DNA from: Ruegeria sp. THAF57
GTDB lineage: Bacteria > Pseudomonadota > Alphaproteobacteria > Rhodobacterales > Rhodobacteraceae
Length of the DNA: 64,000 nucleotides
NCBI RefSeq assembly: GCF_903914075.1
Contig: NZ_CAIWNQ010000001.1
Coordinates: forward strand, 558,001-622,000
Direction of reading: 5' to 3'
The first letter of the stretch is position 1. Each line of letters opens with the position of its first letter. A program made the translations under genes and the position numbers. Below the pieces are notes generated by a model. That model was given only the letters and a program-made list of their open reading frames with translations, ran no database searches and was not told where the DNA came from. Positions 25,614-33,481 of the stretch are shown one piece after another.

Positions 25614-25703
25614 ATGTCCGGGACCGGAGTACAAAAACTGGCCTATGTGGTCCTACTTGTACTGCTCTTCGGTGTTTGCACCGGCGTACTTGGGGGCTTG
25701 TGA
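25614..25703 (+). CDS. 29-residue membrane micropeptide
   Basis: A 29-codon gene with a GGGGGGC ribosome site 4 bases before the ATG. The peptide is MSGTGVQKLAYVVLLVL and continues hydrophobic to Gly-Gly-Leu, one transmembrane helix with a single Lys near the N-terminus. It stops 4 bases before the XpaC start, so XpaC is probably translationally coupled to it. It looks like a real first gene of the TelA operon rather than a signal for XpaC, because the stop codon separates them. Confidence 0.55.
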   Translation: MSGTGVQKLAYVVLLVLLFGVCTGVLGGL

Positions 25704-25707
25704 GCAG

Positions 25708-26622
25708 ATGGCCAAACGCTATGGCGGTAAATTCAGTCCTCAGGGCGACGCTTCTCAGCCAGACCAACCCGCGCGCGGCCAATTCGAAGGCGCGCGCGTA
25801 GAACCTGCAGGCGCGCGCTCAAACCTGCTTTTTCTGCCTGCCGTGCCGCTGGTTTTCCTATCGCTCAACGATGGCGCGGTTGGAATGACGATCGGCTTGA
25901 TCGCGGCGGGCGTTCTGACCGCGGCCGCGTTCCTATTGCGTGAAGGCTTGCGCGCCGAAGCCGCGTATAACGCGCGCCGCGTTGCGCGAAAGCCCGCATT
26001 TCCACGAAAAATTTTCGCAAGTATTCTCACCGGCATCGGCGCAGCGCTGGCCTCCTACCGTTCCGAGTTTCTGGACGCGACCTCCGCGTCTGAGGTCAGC
26101 TTGATCGCGCCAATCCTGTTTGGCTGTGTGGCGACAGTATTGCATTCGGTTTCGTTCGGGTTTGATCCGCTTTCAGACAAGGGGATGGAGGGCGTCGACA
26201 CATTTCAGCAAGACCGCGTTGCACGGGTTGTGGAAGATGCCGAACAGCACCTGACTGAGATGACAGACGCCATTAAACGCGCTGGCGACCGAAGGATCGA
26301 GGCCCGCGTGGAACAGTTCCAGGACACCGCCCGAGATTTGTTTCGAACCGTCGAAGAAGACCCCCGCGATCTGGCCGGGGCGCGCAAATACATGACGGTG
26401 TATTTACAGGGCGCGCGGGATGCGACGATTAAGTTTGCTGATGTATATGCACGTACCCGCGACGCGCAGGCTTTGGCCGACTATTCGGCCCTTTTGGATG
26501 ATCTTGAACAGAATTTCGCGGCGCGAACCCGTAAATTGCTTTTGGATGACCGCAGCGACCTGACTGTTGAAATTGACGTGCTGCGCGAAAGGTTGCAGCG
26601 CGAAGGCGTTCGGTTGGATTGA
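25708..26622 (+). CDS. XpaC-like 5-bromo-4-chloroindolyl phosphate hydrolysis family protein
   Basis: A 304-residue membrane protein. Two to four hydrophobic segments lie between residues about 45 and 160 (LLFLPAVPLVFLSL, IGLIAAGVLTAAAFLL, SLIAPILFGCVATVLHSV). The C-terminal 140 residues form a long charged coiled-coil-like helix. The family name comes from a B. subtilis plate phenotype and does not prove an enzyme. Throughout bacteria the gene is paired with telA, as here. The Met at 25708 is used; codons upstream in frame belong to the region of the micropeptide. Confidence 0.8.
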   Translation: MAKRYGGKFSPQGDASQPDQPARGQFEGARVEPAGARSNLLFLPAVPLVFLSLNDGAVGMTIGLIAAGVLTAAAFLLREGLRAEAAYNARRVARKPAFPRKIFASILTGIGAALASYRSEFLDATSASEVSLIAPILFGCVATVLHSVSFGFDPLSDKGMEGVDTFQQDRVARVVEDAEQHLTEMTDAIKRAGDRRIEARVEQFQDTARDLFRTVEEDPRDLAGARKYMTVYLQGARDATIKFADVYARTRDAQALADYSALLDDLEQNFAARTRKLLLDDRSDLTVEIDVLRERLQREGVRLD

Positions 26623-26650
26623 CCGGCCATTTTTTGAGAAAGGATTTCAA

Positions 26651-27841
26651 ATGTCCAATGAGATCAAGAACAAGGCGGTAGAAACAGAAACGCTTGTGCA
26701 GGAAGTAACGGCTGTCGCGTTACCCGATCCCACAGCCGAAGTGGTTTCGCTGGAAGAAGCGGATGAACCCGTCAGCGCGGAAATTCGCAAACGCATGGAC
26801 GAGATTGACATGGACAACACGAATTCGATTGTCGCGTTCGGTTCATCCGCCCAGGCCGAGTTGCAGGAAATCAGCCAGGCGATGCTGGCAGACGTGCGAA
26901 ACAAGGACGTCGGCCCAGCCGGAGACAGCCTGCGCAATATCGTCACCACGATCCGGGGATTCTCGGTTAGTGAGCTGGACGTGCGCCGTGAAAGAAGCTG
27001 GTGGGAAAAGCTGATCGGAAAAGCGGCCCCATTTGCAAAGTTCACCGCGCAATACGAAGAGGTCCAGGGCCAGATCGACAAGATCACGGACGACTTGCTT
27101 GGGCATGAACACACGTTGCTAAAGGACATCAAGTCGCTGGACTTACTGTATGAAAAGACGCTTAGTTTCTATGACGAACTTGCGCTTTACATCGCCGCCG
27201 GCGAAGAAAAACTGACCGAGCTGGACAGCCATGACATTCCTGAAAAGGAAGCCGAAGTTAATGCTGCGCCCGAAGAAGAACAGGTGATGAAGGCGCAGGA
27301 ATTGCGCGACATGCGCGCCGCCCGTGACGATCTGGAGCGCCGGGTCCACGACCTGAAGCTGACGCGGCAGGTGACGATGCAATCTCTGCCCTCGATCCGG
27401 TTGGTGCAGGAAAACGACAAGTCGCTGGTCACCAAGATCAACTCGACATTGGTAAACACCGTCCCGCTTTGGGAAACTCAACTGGCGCAGGCCGTCACCA
27501 TCCAGCGCAGCGCTGAAGCAGCATCGGCTGTGCGGGATGCGAATGATCTGACCAACGAGTTGCTGACATCCAACGCGGCCAACCTGCGGCAATCGAACAA
27601 GATGATCCGCGAGGAAATGGAACGGGGCGTATTTGACATCGAAGCGGTCAAACAGGCCAATGCCGACCTGATCGGGACAATTAACGAAAGCCTGGCAATT
27701 GCAGACGAAGGCAAAGCGCGACGCGCAGCCGCAGAACAGGAATTGCAAAAGATGGAGGTCGAGTTGCGCGATACTTTGGCCTCGGCCAAAGCACGCAAGG
27801 ACGGAACTGGCGACAACGCCGGCACCGCCGTGCCGGGATAA
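26651..27841 (+). CDS. telA: Toxic anion resistance protein TelA
   Basis: A 396-residue cytoplasmic protein of the TelA family, known for tellurite and related toxic-anion resistance in some hosts. It is almost wholly helical and coiled-coil. Family-specific motifs include GSSAQAELQEISQAMLADVR near residue 60, SWWEKLIGKAAPFAKFTAQY near residue 115, and PLWETQLAQAVTIQRS near residue 275. An AAAGGA ribosome site lies before the ATG at 26651, which excludes the longer frame inside xpaC. Its role is probably in the envelope or membrane stress, with the SPFH protein downstream. Confidence 0.9.
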   Translation: MSNEIKNKAVETETLVQEVTAVALPDPTAEVVSLEEADEPVSAEIRKRMDEIDMDNTNSIVAFGSSAQAELQEISQAMLADVRNKDVGPAGDSLRNIVTTIRGFSVSELDVRRERSWWEKLIGKAAPFAKFTAQYEEVQGQIDKITDDLLGHEHTLLKDIKSLDLLYEKTLSFYDELALYIAAGEEKLTELDSHDIPEKEAEVNAAPEEEQVMKAQELRDMRAARDDLERRVHDLKLTRQVTMQSLPSIRLVQENDKSLVTKINSTLVNTVPLWETQLAQAVTIQRSAEAASAVRDANDLTNELLTSNAANLRQSNKMIREEMERGVFDIEAVKQANADLIGTINESLAIADEGKARRAAAEQELQKMEVELRDTLASAKARKDGTGDNAGTAVPG

Positions 27842-27845
27842 CAGA

Positions 27846-28802
27846 ATGCGGCGACCGGGATTTCCAAAAGCTGTTCTGGGCCTTGTTTCGCTGTTGGCGC
27901 TGGCCAATTGTGATGAGACACTGACGTCTTCCGTCGTCCCTGAAACGCGGCCTGCCCCCCCAGCCCCTGCGGCGAATGCCTATGTCGCTCCGTCTGCCGC
28001 CAGTCAGGACCTTGCGCGGTTTTATGAACGGGTTGAGCGTGATTTGCTGACACGCGGTTTGCTGCGCACGGATGGCGGCGGGCCGGACACCCCGTTCGAT
28101 GCAGACGACTTAGCGCGGAACTTTGAAGCAATCGCTTTCTACAGCGAATATCCCGATCACGCGGTCGCGGCATCGTCCCGGCAGACGGACGGGCAGCTCA
28201 GTCGCTGGTCCGGGCCTGTGAGGGTACAGACAGAGTTTGGCCCCTCGGTCCTGCCTGCCACACGCACGCAAGATGCAACCGAGGTTGAATCCTTTACCGC
28301 ACGGCTGGCAAAGCTGACCGGGCACCCGATCTCGGTCGTGAATCGCCGCGCAAACTTTCACGTCTTTTTCGCAGGCAAGGATGACAGCGCCTATGTCGTG
28401 ACCCGTCTGAAAGAACTGATCCCGAATATCAGTCAGGCCTCGCTGGAACTGGTTGCCAATCCGCGCGCGAATATCGACTGTTTCGTCTTTGCCTCAGCCA
28501 CCAGTTCTTCACCCTATAAATACGTGCGTGCCGTCACCTTGATCCGAACCGAGCTGCCGGAATTGCTGCGTCGTAGCTGCATCCACGAAGAAATCGCGCA
28601 AGGGTTGGGATTGTCGAACGACAGCCCTGCAGCGCGGCCTTCGATTTTCAACGATGATGATGAATTTGCGCTGTTGACCAGCCATGACGAAAAGCTTCTG
28701 ACCATGCTGTATGATCCGCGCCTCGAACCCGGCGTGACGGTGGATAGCGCGCGCCCGGTGGTCCGGATTATTGCACGCGAATTGATGGGCCAGCCGCTCT
28801 GA
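27846..28802 (+). CDS. DUF2927 lipoprotein
   Basis: A 318-residue precursor with lipobox SLLALANC (lipidation near residue 22). The DUF2927 domain occupies most of the mature part: VRVQTEFGPSV, RRANFHVFFAGKDD, and the C-terminal RRSCIHEEIAQGLGLSND, which contains a HEEIAQ run that looks like a degenerate zincin HExxx motif. LTMLYDPRLEPG follows, as in metzincin-like proteins. A peptidase activity is an inference only. It starts 4 bases after telA stops and precedes the SPFH gene, so it is part of the same operon. Confidence 0.82.
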   Translation: MRRPGFPKAVLGLVSLLALANCDETLTSSVVPETRPAPPAPAANAYVAPSAASQDLARFYERVERDLLTRGLLRTDGGGPDTPFDADDLARNFEAIAFYSEYPDHAVAASSRQTDGQLSRWSGPVRVQTEFGPSVLPATRTQDATEVESFTARLAKLTGHPISVVNRRANFHVFFAGKDDSAYVVTRLKELIPNISQASLELVANPRANIDCFVFASATSSSPYKYVRAVTLIRTELPELLRRSCIHEEIAQGLGLSNDSPAARPSIFNDDDEFALLTSHDEKLLTMLYDPRLEPGVTVDSARPVVRIIARELMGQPL

Positions 28803-28824
28803 GCCCCCTGAAAGGAGACCCCAA

Positions 28825-29973
28825 ATGGGTATTTTCGATTTTCTGACCGGCGAATTTATTGACGTCATTCACTGGGTCGACGACACCCGCGACACAATGG
28901 TCTGGCGGTTCGAGCGTGAAGGCCATGCCATCAAATATGGCGCTAAGCTGACGGTTCGCGAGGGACAGTCAGCCGTGTTCGTGCATGAAGGACAGTTGGC
29001 GGATGTGTTCACGCCGGGCCTTTATATGCTTGAAACCAACAACATGCCGATCCTGACAACCCTGCAGCATTGGGATCACGGGTTTCAGTCGCCGTTCAAG
29101 TCCGAGATCTATTTCGTCAACACCACCCGGTTCAACGACCTGAAATGGGGCACCAAAAACCCTATCATGCTGCGCGACCCCGAATTCGGACCAACCCGCA
29201 TCCGCGCGTTCGGAACCTATACGATCCGCGTCAAGGATCCGGCGAAGTTCATGGTCGAGATTGTCGGCACAGATGGCGAATTCACGATGGATGAGATCAG
29301 CTTTCAAATCCGCAACATCATCGTGCAGGAATTCAGCCGCGTGATCGCCGGATCGGGCATTCCGGTCCTGGACATGGCCGCCAACACCGCTGATCTGGGC
29401 AAGCTGATCGCAGCCGAAGTCTCTCCGGTATTGGACAGCTACGGGCTAGAGATGCCCGAGTTTTACATTGAAAACATCTCGCTTCCGCCTGCGGTCGAGG
29501 CGGCGTTGGACAAGCGCACCTCGATGGGGCTGGCGGGCGATCTGGGCAAGTTCACGCAATATTCAGCGGCCGAGGCAATGACGGCGGCTGCCAACAATCC
29601 CGGTCAGGGCGGCGGTATGGGCGCAGGTCTTGGAATGGGCATGGGAATGGCGATGGCCCAGCAGATGTCGAACATGGCAGCGGGTCAACAGAGCGGCCCG
29701 TGGGGAAGCCCTGCCCCCGCTGCCCCGCAACCGTCGGCACATGCGGCACCACCGCCCCCGCCACCCGTCGAACATGTCTGGCATATCGCCGTGGATGGGC
29801 AGACCAGCGGACCATTCTCGAAAGCTAAGATGGGGCGCATGGCCGCCGAAGGTGAAGTCACACGCGATACCCACGTTTGGACAGCAGGTCAGGATGGGTG
29901 GAAAAAGGCCGGCGATGTTCAGGAGCTTGCTCAGTTGTTCACCATCCTGCCACCACCTCCGCCGGGGACCTGA
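28825..29973 (+). CDS. SPFH domain protein with C-terminal GYF-2 domain
   Basis: A 382-residue protein of the 'virion core protein'/YdjI-type SPFH group. The SPFH domain covers about residues 20-235 (AKLTVREGQSAVFVHEGQLA, FNDLKWGTKNPIMLRD, YIENISLPPAVEAALDKR). A Gly-Met-rich linker near 265-290 is followed by an Ala-Pro-rich stretch and a GYF_2 module at 312-375 (HIAVDGQTSGPFSKAKMGRM), which usually binds proline-rich partners. No transmembrane segment is seen, so it should be recruited to the membrane by a partner. AAAGGAGA lies before the ATG. Confidence 0.87.
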   Translation: MGIFDFLTGEFIDVIHWVDDTRDTMVWRFEREGHAIKYGAKLTVREGQSAVFVHEGQLADVFTPGLYMLETNNMPILTTLQHWDHGFQSPFKSEIYFVNTTRFNDLKWGTKNPIMLRDPEFGPTRIRAFGTYTIRVKDPAKFMVEIVGTDGEFTMDEISFQIRNIIVQEFSRVIAGSGIPVLDMAANTADLGKLIAAEVSPVLDSYGLEMPEFYIENISLPPAVEAALDKRTSMGLAGDLGKFTQYSAAEAMTAAANNPGQGGGMGAGLGMGMGMAMAQQMSNMAAGQQSGPWGSPAPAAPQPSAHAAPPPPPPVEHVWHIAVDGQTSGPFSKAKMGRMAAEGEVTRDTHVWTAGQDGWKKAGDVQELAQLFTILPPPPPGT

Positions 29974-30011
29974 TCCGGTCCGCGTTTGTTTTTGATGAAC
30001 GAGGGGGCAAC

Positions 30012-31100
30012 ATGACCAAAGAGCACAGATTTCCCTGCGATCAATGCGGTGCGGACTATCGGTTCAATCCGGGCGACGGAACGCTGACGTGCGATCATTG
30101 CGGCCATTCCCAAAGCATCGCCGCCGGCCCCTGGGGCGGCGCAAGCCTGAAAGAGCTGGATTTCAACGCCGCCCTGTCAGAAAACCTACCGGAAGGTGAA
30201 ATCGAAGAAACCCGCGTTCTGACCTGCCCCAATTGCGCAGCCCAAGTCGAGTTTGACCCCGATACCCATGCTGCGGAATGTCCGTTTTGCGCCACACCAG
30301 TGGTCACAGGTACCGGCGTCAGCCGACATATCAAGCCACGCGGTGTTCTACCCTTTGCGCTGGACGAGCGTTCTGCGCACAAAGCGATGGGGGATTGGCT
30401 TGGTCGTTTGTGGTTCGCGCCCAATGGTCTCAAGGACTATGCCCGCAAGGGGCGCAAGATGCAGGGTATCTACGTACCCTACTGGACATTCGACGCGGAT
30501 ACGCAATCCTCTTACCGGGGCGAGCGCGGGACGGTTTATTACGAAACCCACACGGTGATGCGCGACGGAAAGCGGGTGCAACAGCAGGTCGCCAAGATCC
30601 GCTGGTCACCGAAATCGGGACGGGTCGCGCGCTTTTTCGATGACGTTCTGGTCTTGGCTTCTCGGTCTCTGCCCAAAAGCTATACGGATGCGCTGGAACC
30701 GTGGGACCTGCCTGCGCTGGAACCTTATCAACCCGAGTATCTGGCAGGCTTTCGTGCTGAGGCTTACACCGTTGAACTGAACGAAGGTTATACTGAGGCT
30801 CGGGGGTATATGGCTCGTGTGATTGAACGTGACGTTCGGTTCGATATTGGTGGTGATCGCCAACGCATTCATTCGGTCGATACGGACGTTCGGGATGTGA
30901 CCTTCAAGCATGTTCTGCTGCCGGTCTGGATGGCCGCCTACAAATACCGCGGTCAGACCTATCGGTTTGTGGTCAACGGACGCACTGGCCGCGTTCAGGG
31001 TGAGCGGCCATGGTCGGCGATCAAGATCACGATCGCGGTTATTGTCGGCCTGCTGGTCGCAGCAGGGGTTGGGTATCTGCTGGCGACAGGGCAACAGTGA
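30012..31100 (+). CDS. Zinc-ribbon membrane protein, YdjG-like
   Basis: A 362-residue protein. Two zinc ribbons are at the N-terminus: FPCDQCGADYRF...LTCDHCGH (residues 7-34) and LTCPNCAAQVEF...ECPFCATPV (about 72-100). A large domain with YVPYWTFDADTQSSYRGERG follows, and the C-terminus is a single transmembrane helix (IAVIVGLLVAAGVGYLLATG). Such proteins are sometimes annotated as PriA-like or TFIIB-type, which is misleading. In B. subtilis the comparable YdjG, with YdjH and PspA, recruits the SPFH protein YdjI to the membrane. It begins 38 bases after the SPFH gene. Confidence 0.82.
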   Translation: MTKEHRFPCDQCGADYRFNPGDGTLTCDHCGHSQSIAAGPWGGASLKELDFNAALSENLPEGEIEETRVLTCPNCAAQVEFDPDTHAAECPFCATPVVTGTGVSRHIKPRGVLPFALDERSAHKAMGDWLGRLWFAPNGLKDYARKGRKMQGIYVPYWTFDADTQSSYRGERGTVYYETHTVMRDGKRVQQQVAKIRWSPKSGRVARFFDDVLVLASRSLPKSYTDALEPWDLPALEPYQPEYLAGFRAEAYTVELNEGYTEARGYMARVIERDVRFDIGGDRQRIHSVDTDVRDVTFKHVLLPVWMAAYKYRGQTYRFVVNGRTGRVQGERPWSAIKITIAVIVGLLVAAGVGYLLATGQQ

Positions 31101-31200
31101 TCGAGCGTACGGCATTAGGACCGGTTTCGCCGTTTAATCGCTTGAACATCCTCAAACCACGCGCCATCCTCGCCCCGTCGACGCCGATGGGGAGGCCAGT

Positions 31201-31869
31201 GTGACGTTATCGGACCTGAACACGCTATTGGCTGCGCGCCACTCCTGTCGGGCATTCAGCCCTGATCCGGTTCCACGGGAACACATCGAGCAAATCCTGA
31301 CCAGCGCGGGGCGTGTGCCCAGTTGGTGTAACGCACAACCTTGGAATGTCGTAATCACCAGCAGCACTGAAACCGAGCGTTTTCGCATTGCCCTGCGAGA
31401 GGAGGCAATGTCCGGCGCGCCAGCCCCTGACTTGCCTTTCCCCACATCCTATTCGGGCGTCTACAGGGATCGCCGCCGAGAATGCGGGTGGGCCCTTTAT
31501 GAAGCCGTCGGCGTGGAACGTGGCGACCGCGCGGCTTCGGCACGACAAATGATGGAGAACTTCACTCTGTTTGATGCACCGCACTGCGCGATCCTGTCCA
31601 GCCCGGCTGAGCTTGGGCCTTATGGGGCGATGGATTGCGGCGGGTTCGTCACCGCCTTTACGCTTGCGGCCCAAGCCCTTGGCGTGGCCACCATTCCGCA
31701 AGCGGCAGTTGCAAGTTATGGCCCGTTCCTTCACCGCTATTTTGACATCCCCGAAGACCGCCTGATCCTGTGCGCGATTTCCTTTGGCTATGCCGACAAG
31801 GACCACCCCGCTAACGGTTTTCGTACGGATCGCGCCAGCCCGGACGCTTTTGTCGACTGGCTCGGCTGA
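31201..31869 (+). CDS. Nitroreductase family protein
   Basis: A 222-residue FMN-dependent oxidoreductase. The N-terminal [20 protein letters not shown] binds FMN; further family motifs are [12 protein letters not shown] and a C-terminal [19 protein letters not shown]. It likely reduces nitroaromatics or quinones with NAD(P)H. It starts with GTG at 31201 behind GGGAGG. The dtd gene follows 20 bases later on the same strand. The native substrate cannot be inferred. Confidence 0.88.
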   Translation: MTLSDLNTLLAARHSCRAFSPDPVPREHIEQILTSAGRVPSWCNAQPWNVVITSSTETERFRIALREEAMSGAPAPDLPFPTSYSGVYRDRRRECGWALYEAVGVERGDRAASARQMMENFTLFDAPHCAILSSPAELGPYGAMDCGGFVTAFTLAAQALGVATIPQAAVASYGPFLHRYFDIPEDRLILCAISFGYADKDHPANGFRTDRASPDAFVDWLG

Positions 31870-31889
31870 GAAAATTTTGGAGAAACAGT

Positions 31890-32327
31890 TTGCGCGCAGT
31901 ATTACAACGGGTCACTCACGCCAAAGTTTCCCTGGCGGGCGAGGTGATCGGACAGACCGGCCCCGGCCTCATGGTGCTTGTTTGTGCGATGCAGGGGGAT
32001 GACGAGGCGTCCGCACAGCGGCTTGCGGCCAAAATCTCCAAGCTGCGCATATTCAAGGATGATGCAGGCAAGATGAACCGGTCCGTTCTGGATATTGGCG
32101 GATCCGCTCTTGTGATCAGCCAGTTCACGCTGGCCGCTGACACATCGCGCGGAAATCGCCCCGGGTTCTCAGAAGCGGCCTCGCCTGAGCTTGGCAAGCA
32201 TCTGTACGAGGTGTTCGCCGCACAGTTGAGTAGTCTCGGTATTCCTACGGAAACAGGGCAGTTCGGGGCGGATATGGCGGTGGAACTAGTCAATGATGGC
32301 CCCGTCACGATTTGGGTAGAAAGCTGA
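31890..32327 (+). CDS. dtd: D-aminoacyl-tRNA deacylase
   Basis: A 145-residue enzyme that removes D-amino acids and glycine from mischarged tRNA. It begins [15 protein letters not shown], as in the family. It carries the [17 protein letters not shown] catalytic region and the C-terminal [13 protein letters not shown], where NxGP is the cross-subunit specificity motif. The start codon is TTG with GGAG 7 bases before it. Its TGA stop overlaps the glycerate kinase ATG by one base. Confidence 0.93.
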   Translation: MRAVLQRVTHAKVSLAGEVIGQTGPGLMVLVCAMQGDDEASAQRLAAKISKLRIFKDDAGKMNRSVLDIGGSALVISQFTLAADTSRGNRPGFSEAASPELGKHLYEVFAAQLSSLGIPTETGQFGADMAVELVNDGPVTIWVES

Positions 32328-33430
32328 TGGATCAAAAACAACGTGCAATTCGCATCTGGCAAGCCGGTGTGGATGCAGTCGGCGGGCACGCGGCGACCAC
32401 AGCAGTCTTGGACAGCATTGCGGCACCCGATCAAATTCTGGCCGTTGGGAAACCCGCCGCAGCGATGGCGCGGGCCGCGCTGGAACACTTTGGGCCTAAA
32501 CCGACATTGGTTGTCACCAAAGATGATCACGGACGCGATCTGCCTGACCATGTGACGATTATCGAAGCCGCGCACCCCGTGCCGAATTCTCGCAGCCTTG
32601 ACGGGGGCCGCGCCCTGCGTGAGGCGGTAGAAGCGATGGGCCCTGCCTCGCATTTGCTGCTGTTGGTGTCAGGCGGCGCATCCTCGCTTGCAGAGGATCT
32701 TGTTCCCGGCAAAACGCTGGCTGATTTGGAGCAGTTGAACCAAAAGCTGCTGTCTGAAGGGCTGGACATAACGGCCATGAACGCCGAGCGTCGCAAGCTG
32801 TCGCGCATCAAGGGCGGTGGGCTTCTTTCGCATTTTCGCGGCGATGCGGTGACTGTACTTGCGATATCTGACGTGCCCGGCGATGACCTGAATGTCATTG
32901 GGTCGGGAATTGGAGCGTTGCCCGACGCACCAAAGTTTCAAGCCTCGACTCAGATCGTGGCCTCTAACGCCATTGCCCGGGCTGCTGCAGTTGATGCCGC
33001 AAAGTTGGAAGGCTGCGATGTGATTGCGGATGAAGAATGCCTGCACGATGATTATCTGAGTGTCGCAAGGCACTTAGGGTCGCGTCTGCGCGACATGCCG
33101 AAGGGCGTCATGGTCTTTGGCGGAGAACCAACGGTTGTTCTGCCAAAAAACCCCGGACGCGGTGGGCGCAATCAGGCGCTGGCGCTGGCCTTGGCCAAAG
33201 AGGTTTCGGGCATTCCGGGCTTAACGATCGTGGTCGGCGGCACTGATGGAACCGACGGCCCGGCACAGGCAGCAGGGGCCGTGATTGATGGGTCCACCTG
33301 GAATCCAACAGCGGAAGAGTTTCTGAATAACGCCGATAGCGGCAGCTATCTGGATCAGGTTGGGGCTTTGCTGGTTACGGGTCCGACCGGGACAAACGTA
33401 ATGGACTTGCTTGTCGCAATCCGCACGTAA
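32327..33430 (+). CDS. Glycerate 2-kinase, MOFRL family
   Basis: A 367-residue type-2 glycerate kinase (DUF4147 plus MOFRL domains) that phosphorylates glycerate to 2-phosphoglycerate. Motifs include LAVGKPAAAMARAALEHFG near residue 38, LLVSGGASSLAEDLVPGKTL near residue 110, and GGRNQALALALAKEV with VVGGTDGTDGP in the C-terminal MOFRL part. The enzyme feeds glyoxylate or serine-derived glycerate into glycolysis. The ATG overlaps the dtd stop by one base, so the two are coupled. Confidence 0.9.
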   Translation: MDQKQRAIRIWQAGVDAVGGHAATTAVLDSIAAPDQILAVGKPAAAMARAALEHFGPKPTLVVTKDDHGRDLPDHVTIIEAAHPVPNSRSLDGGRALREAVEAMGPASHLLLLVSGGASSLAEDLVPGKTLADLEQLNQKLLSEGLDITAMNAERRKLSRIKGGGLLSHFRGDAVTVLAISDVPGDDLNVIGSGIGALPDAPKFQASTQIVASNAIARAAAVDAAKLEGCDVIADEECLHDDYLSVARHLGSRLRDMPKGVMVFGGEPTVVLPKNPGRGGRNQALALALAKEVSGIPGLTIVVGGTDGTDGPAQAAGAVIDGSTWNPTAEEFLNNADSGSYLDQVGALLVTGPTGTNVMDLLVAIRT

Positions 33431-33481
33431 TTTGACGATTTTCAATGAACCGAAAAAATCAAAGACGCTGAGACTGAGACA

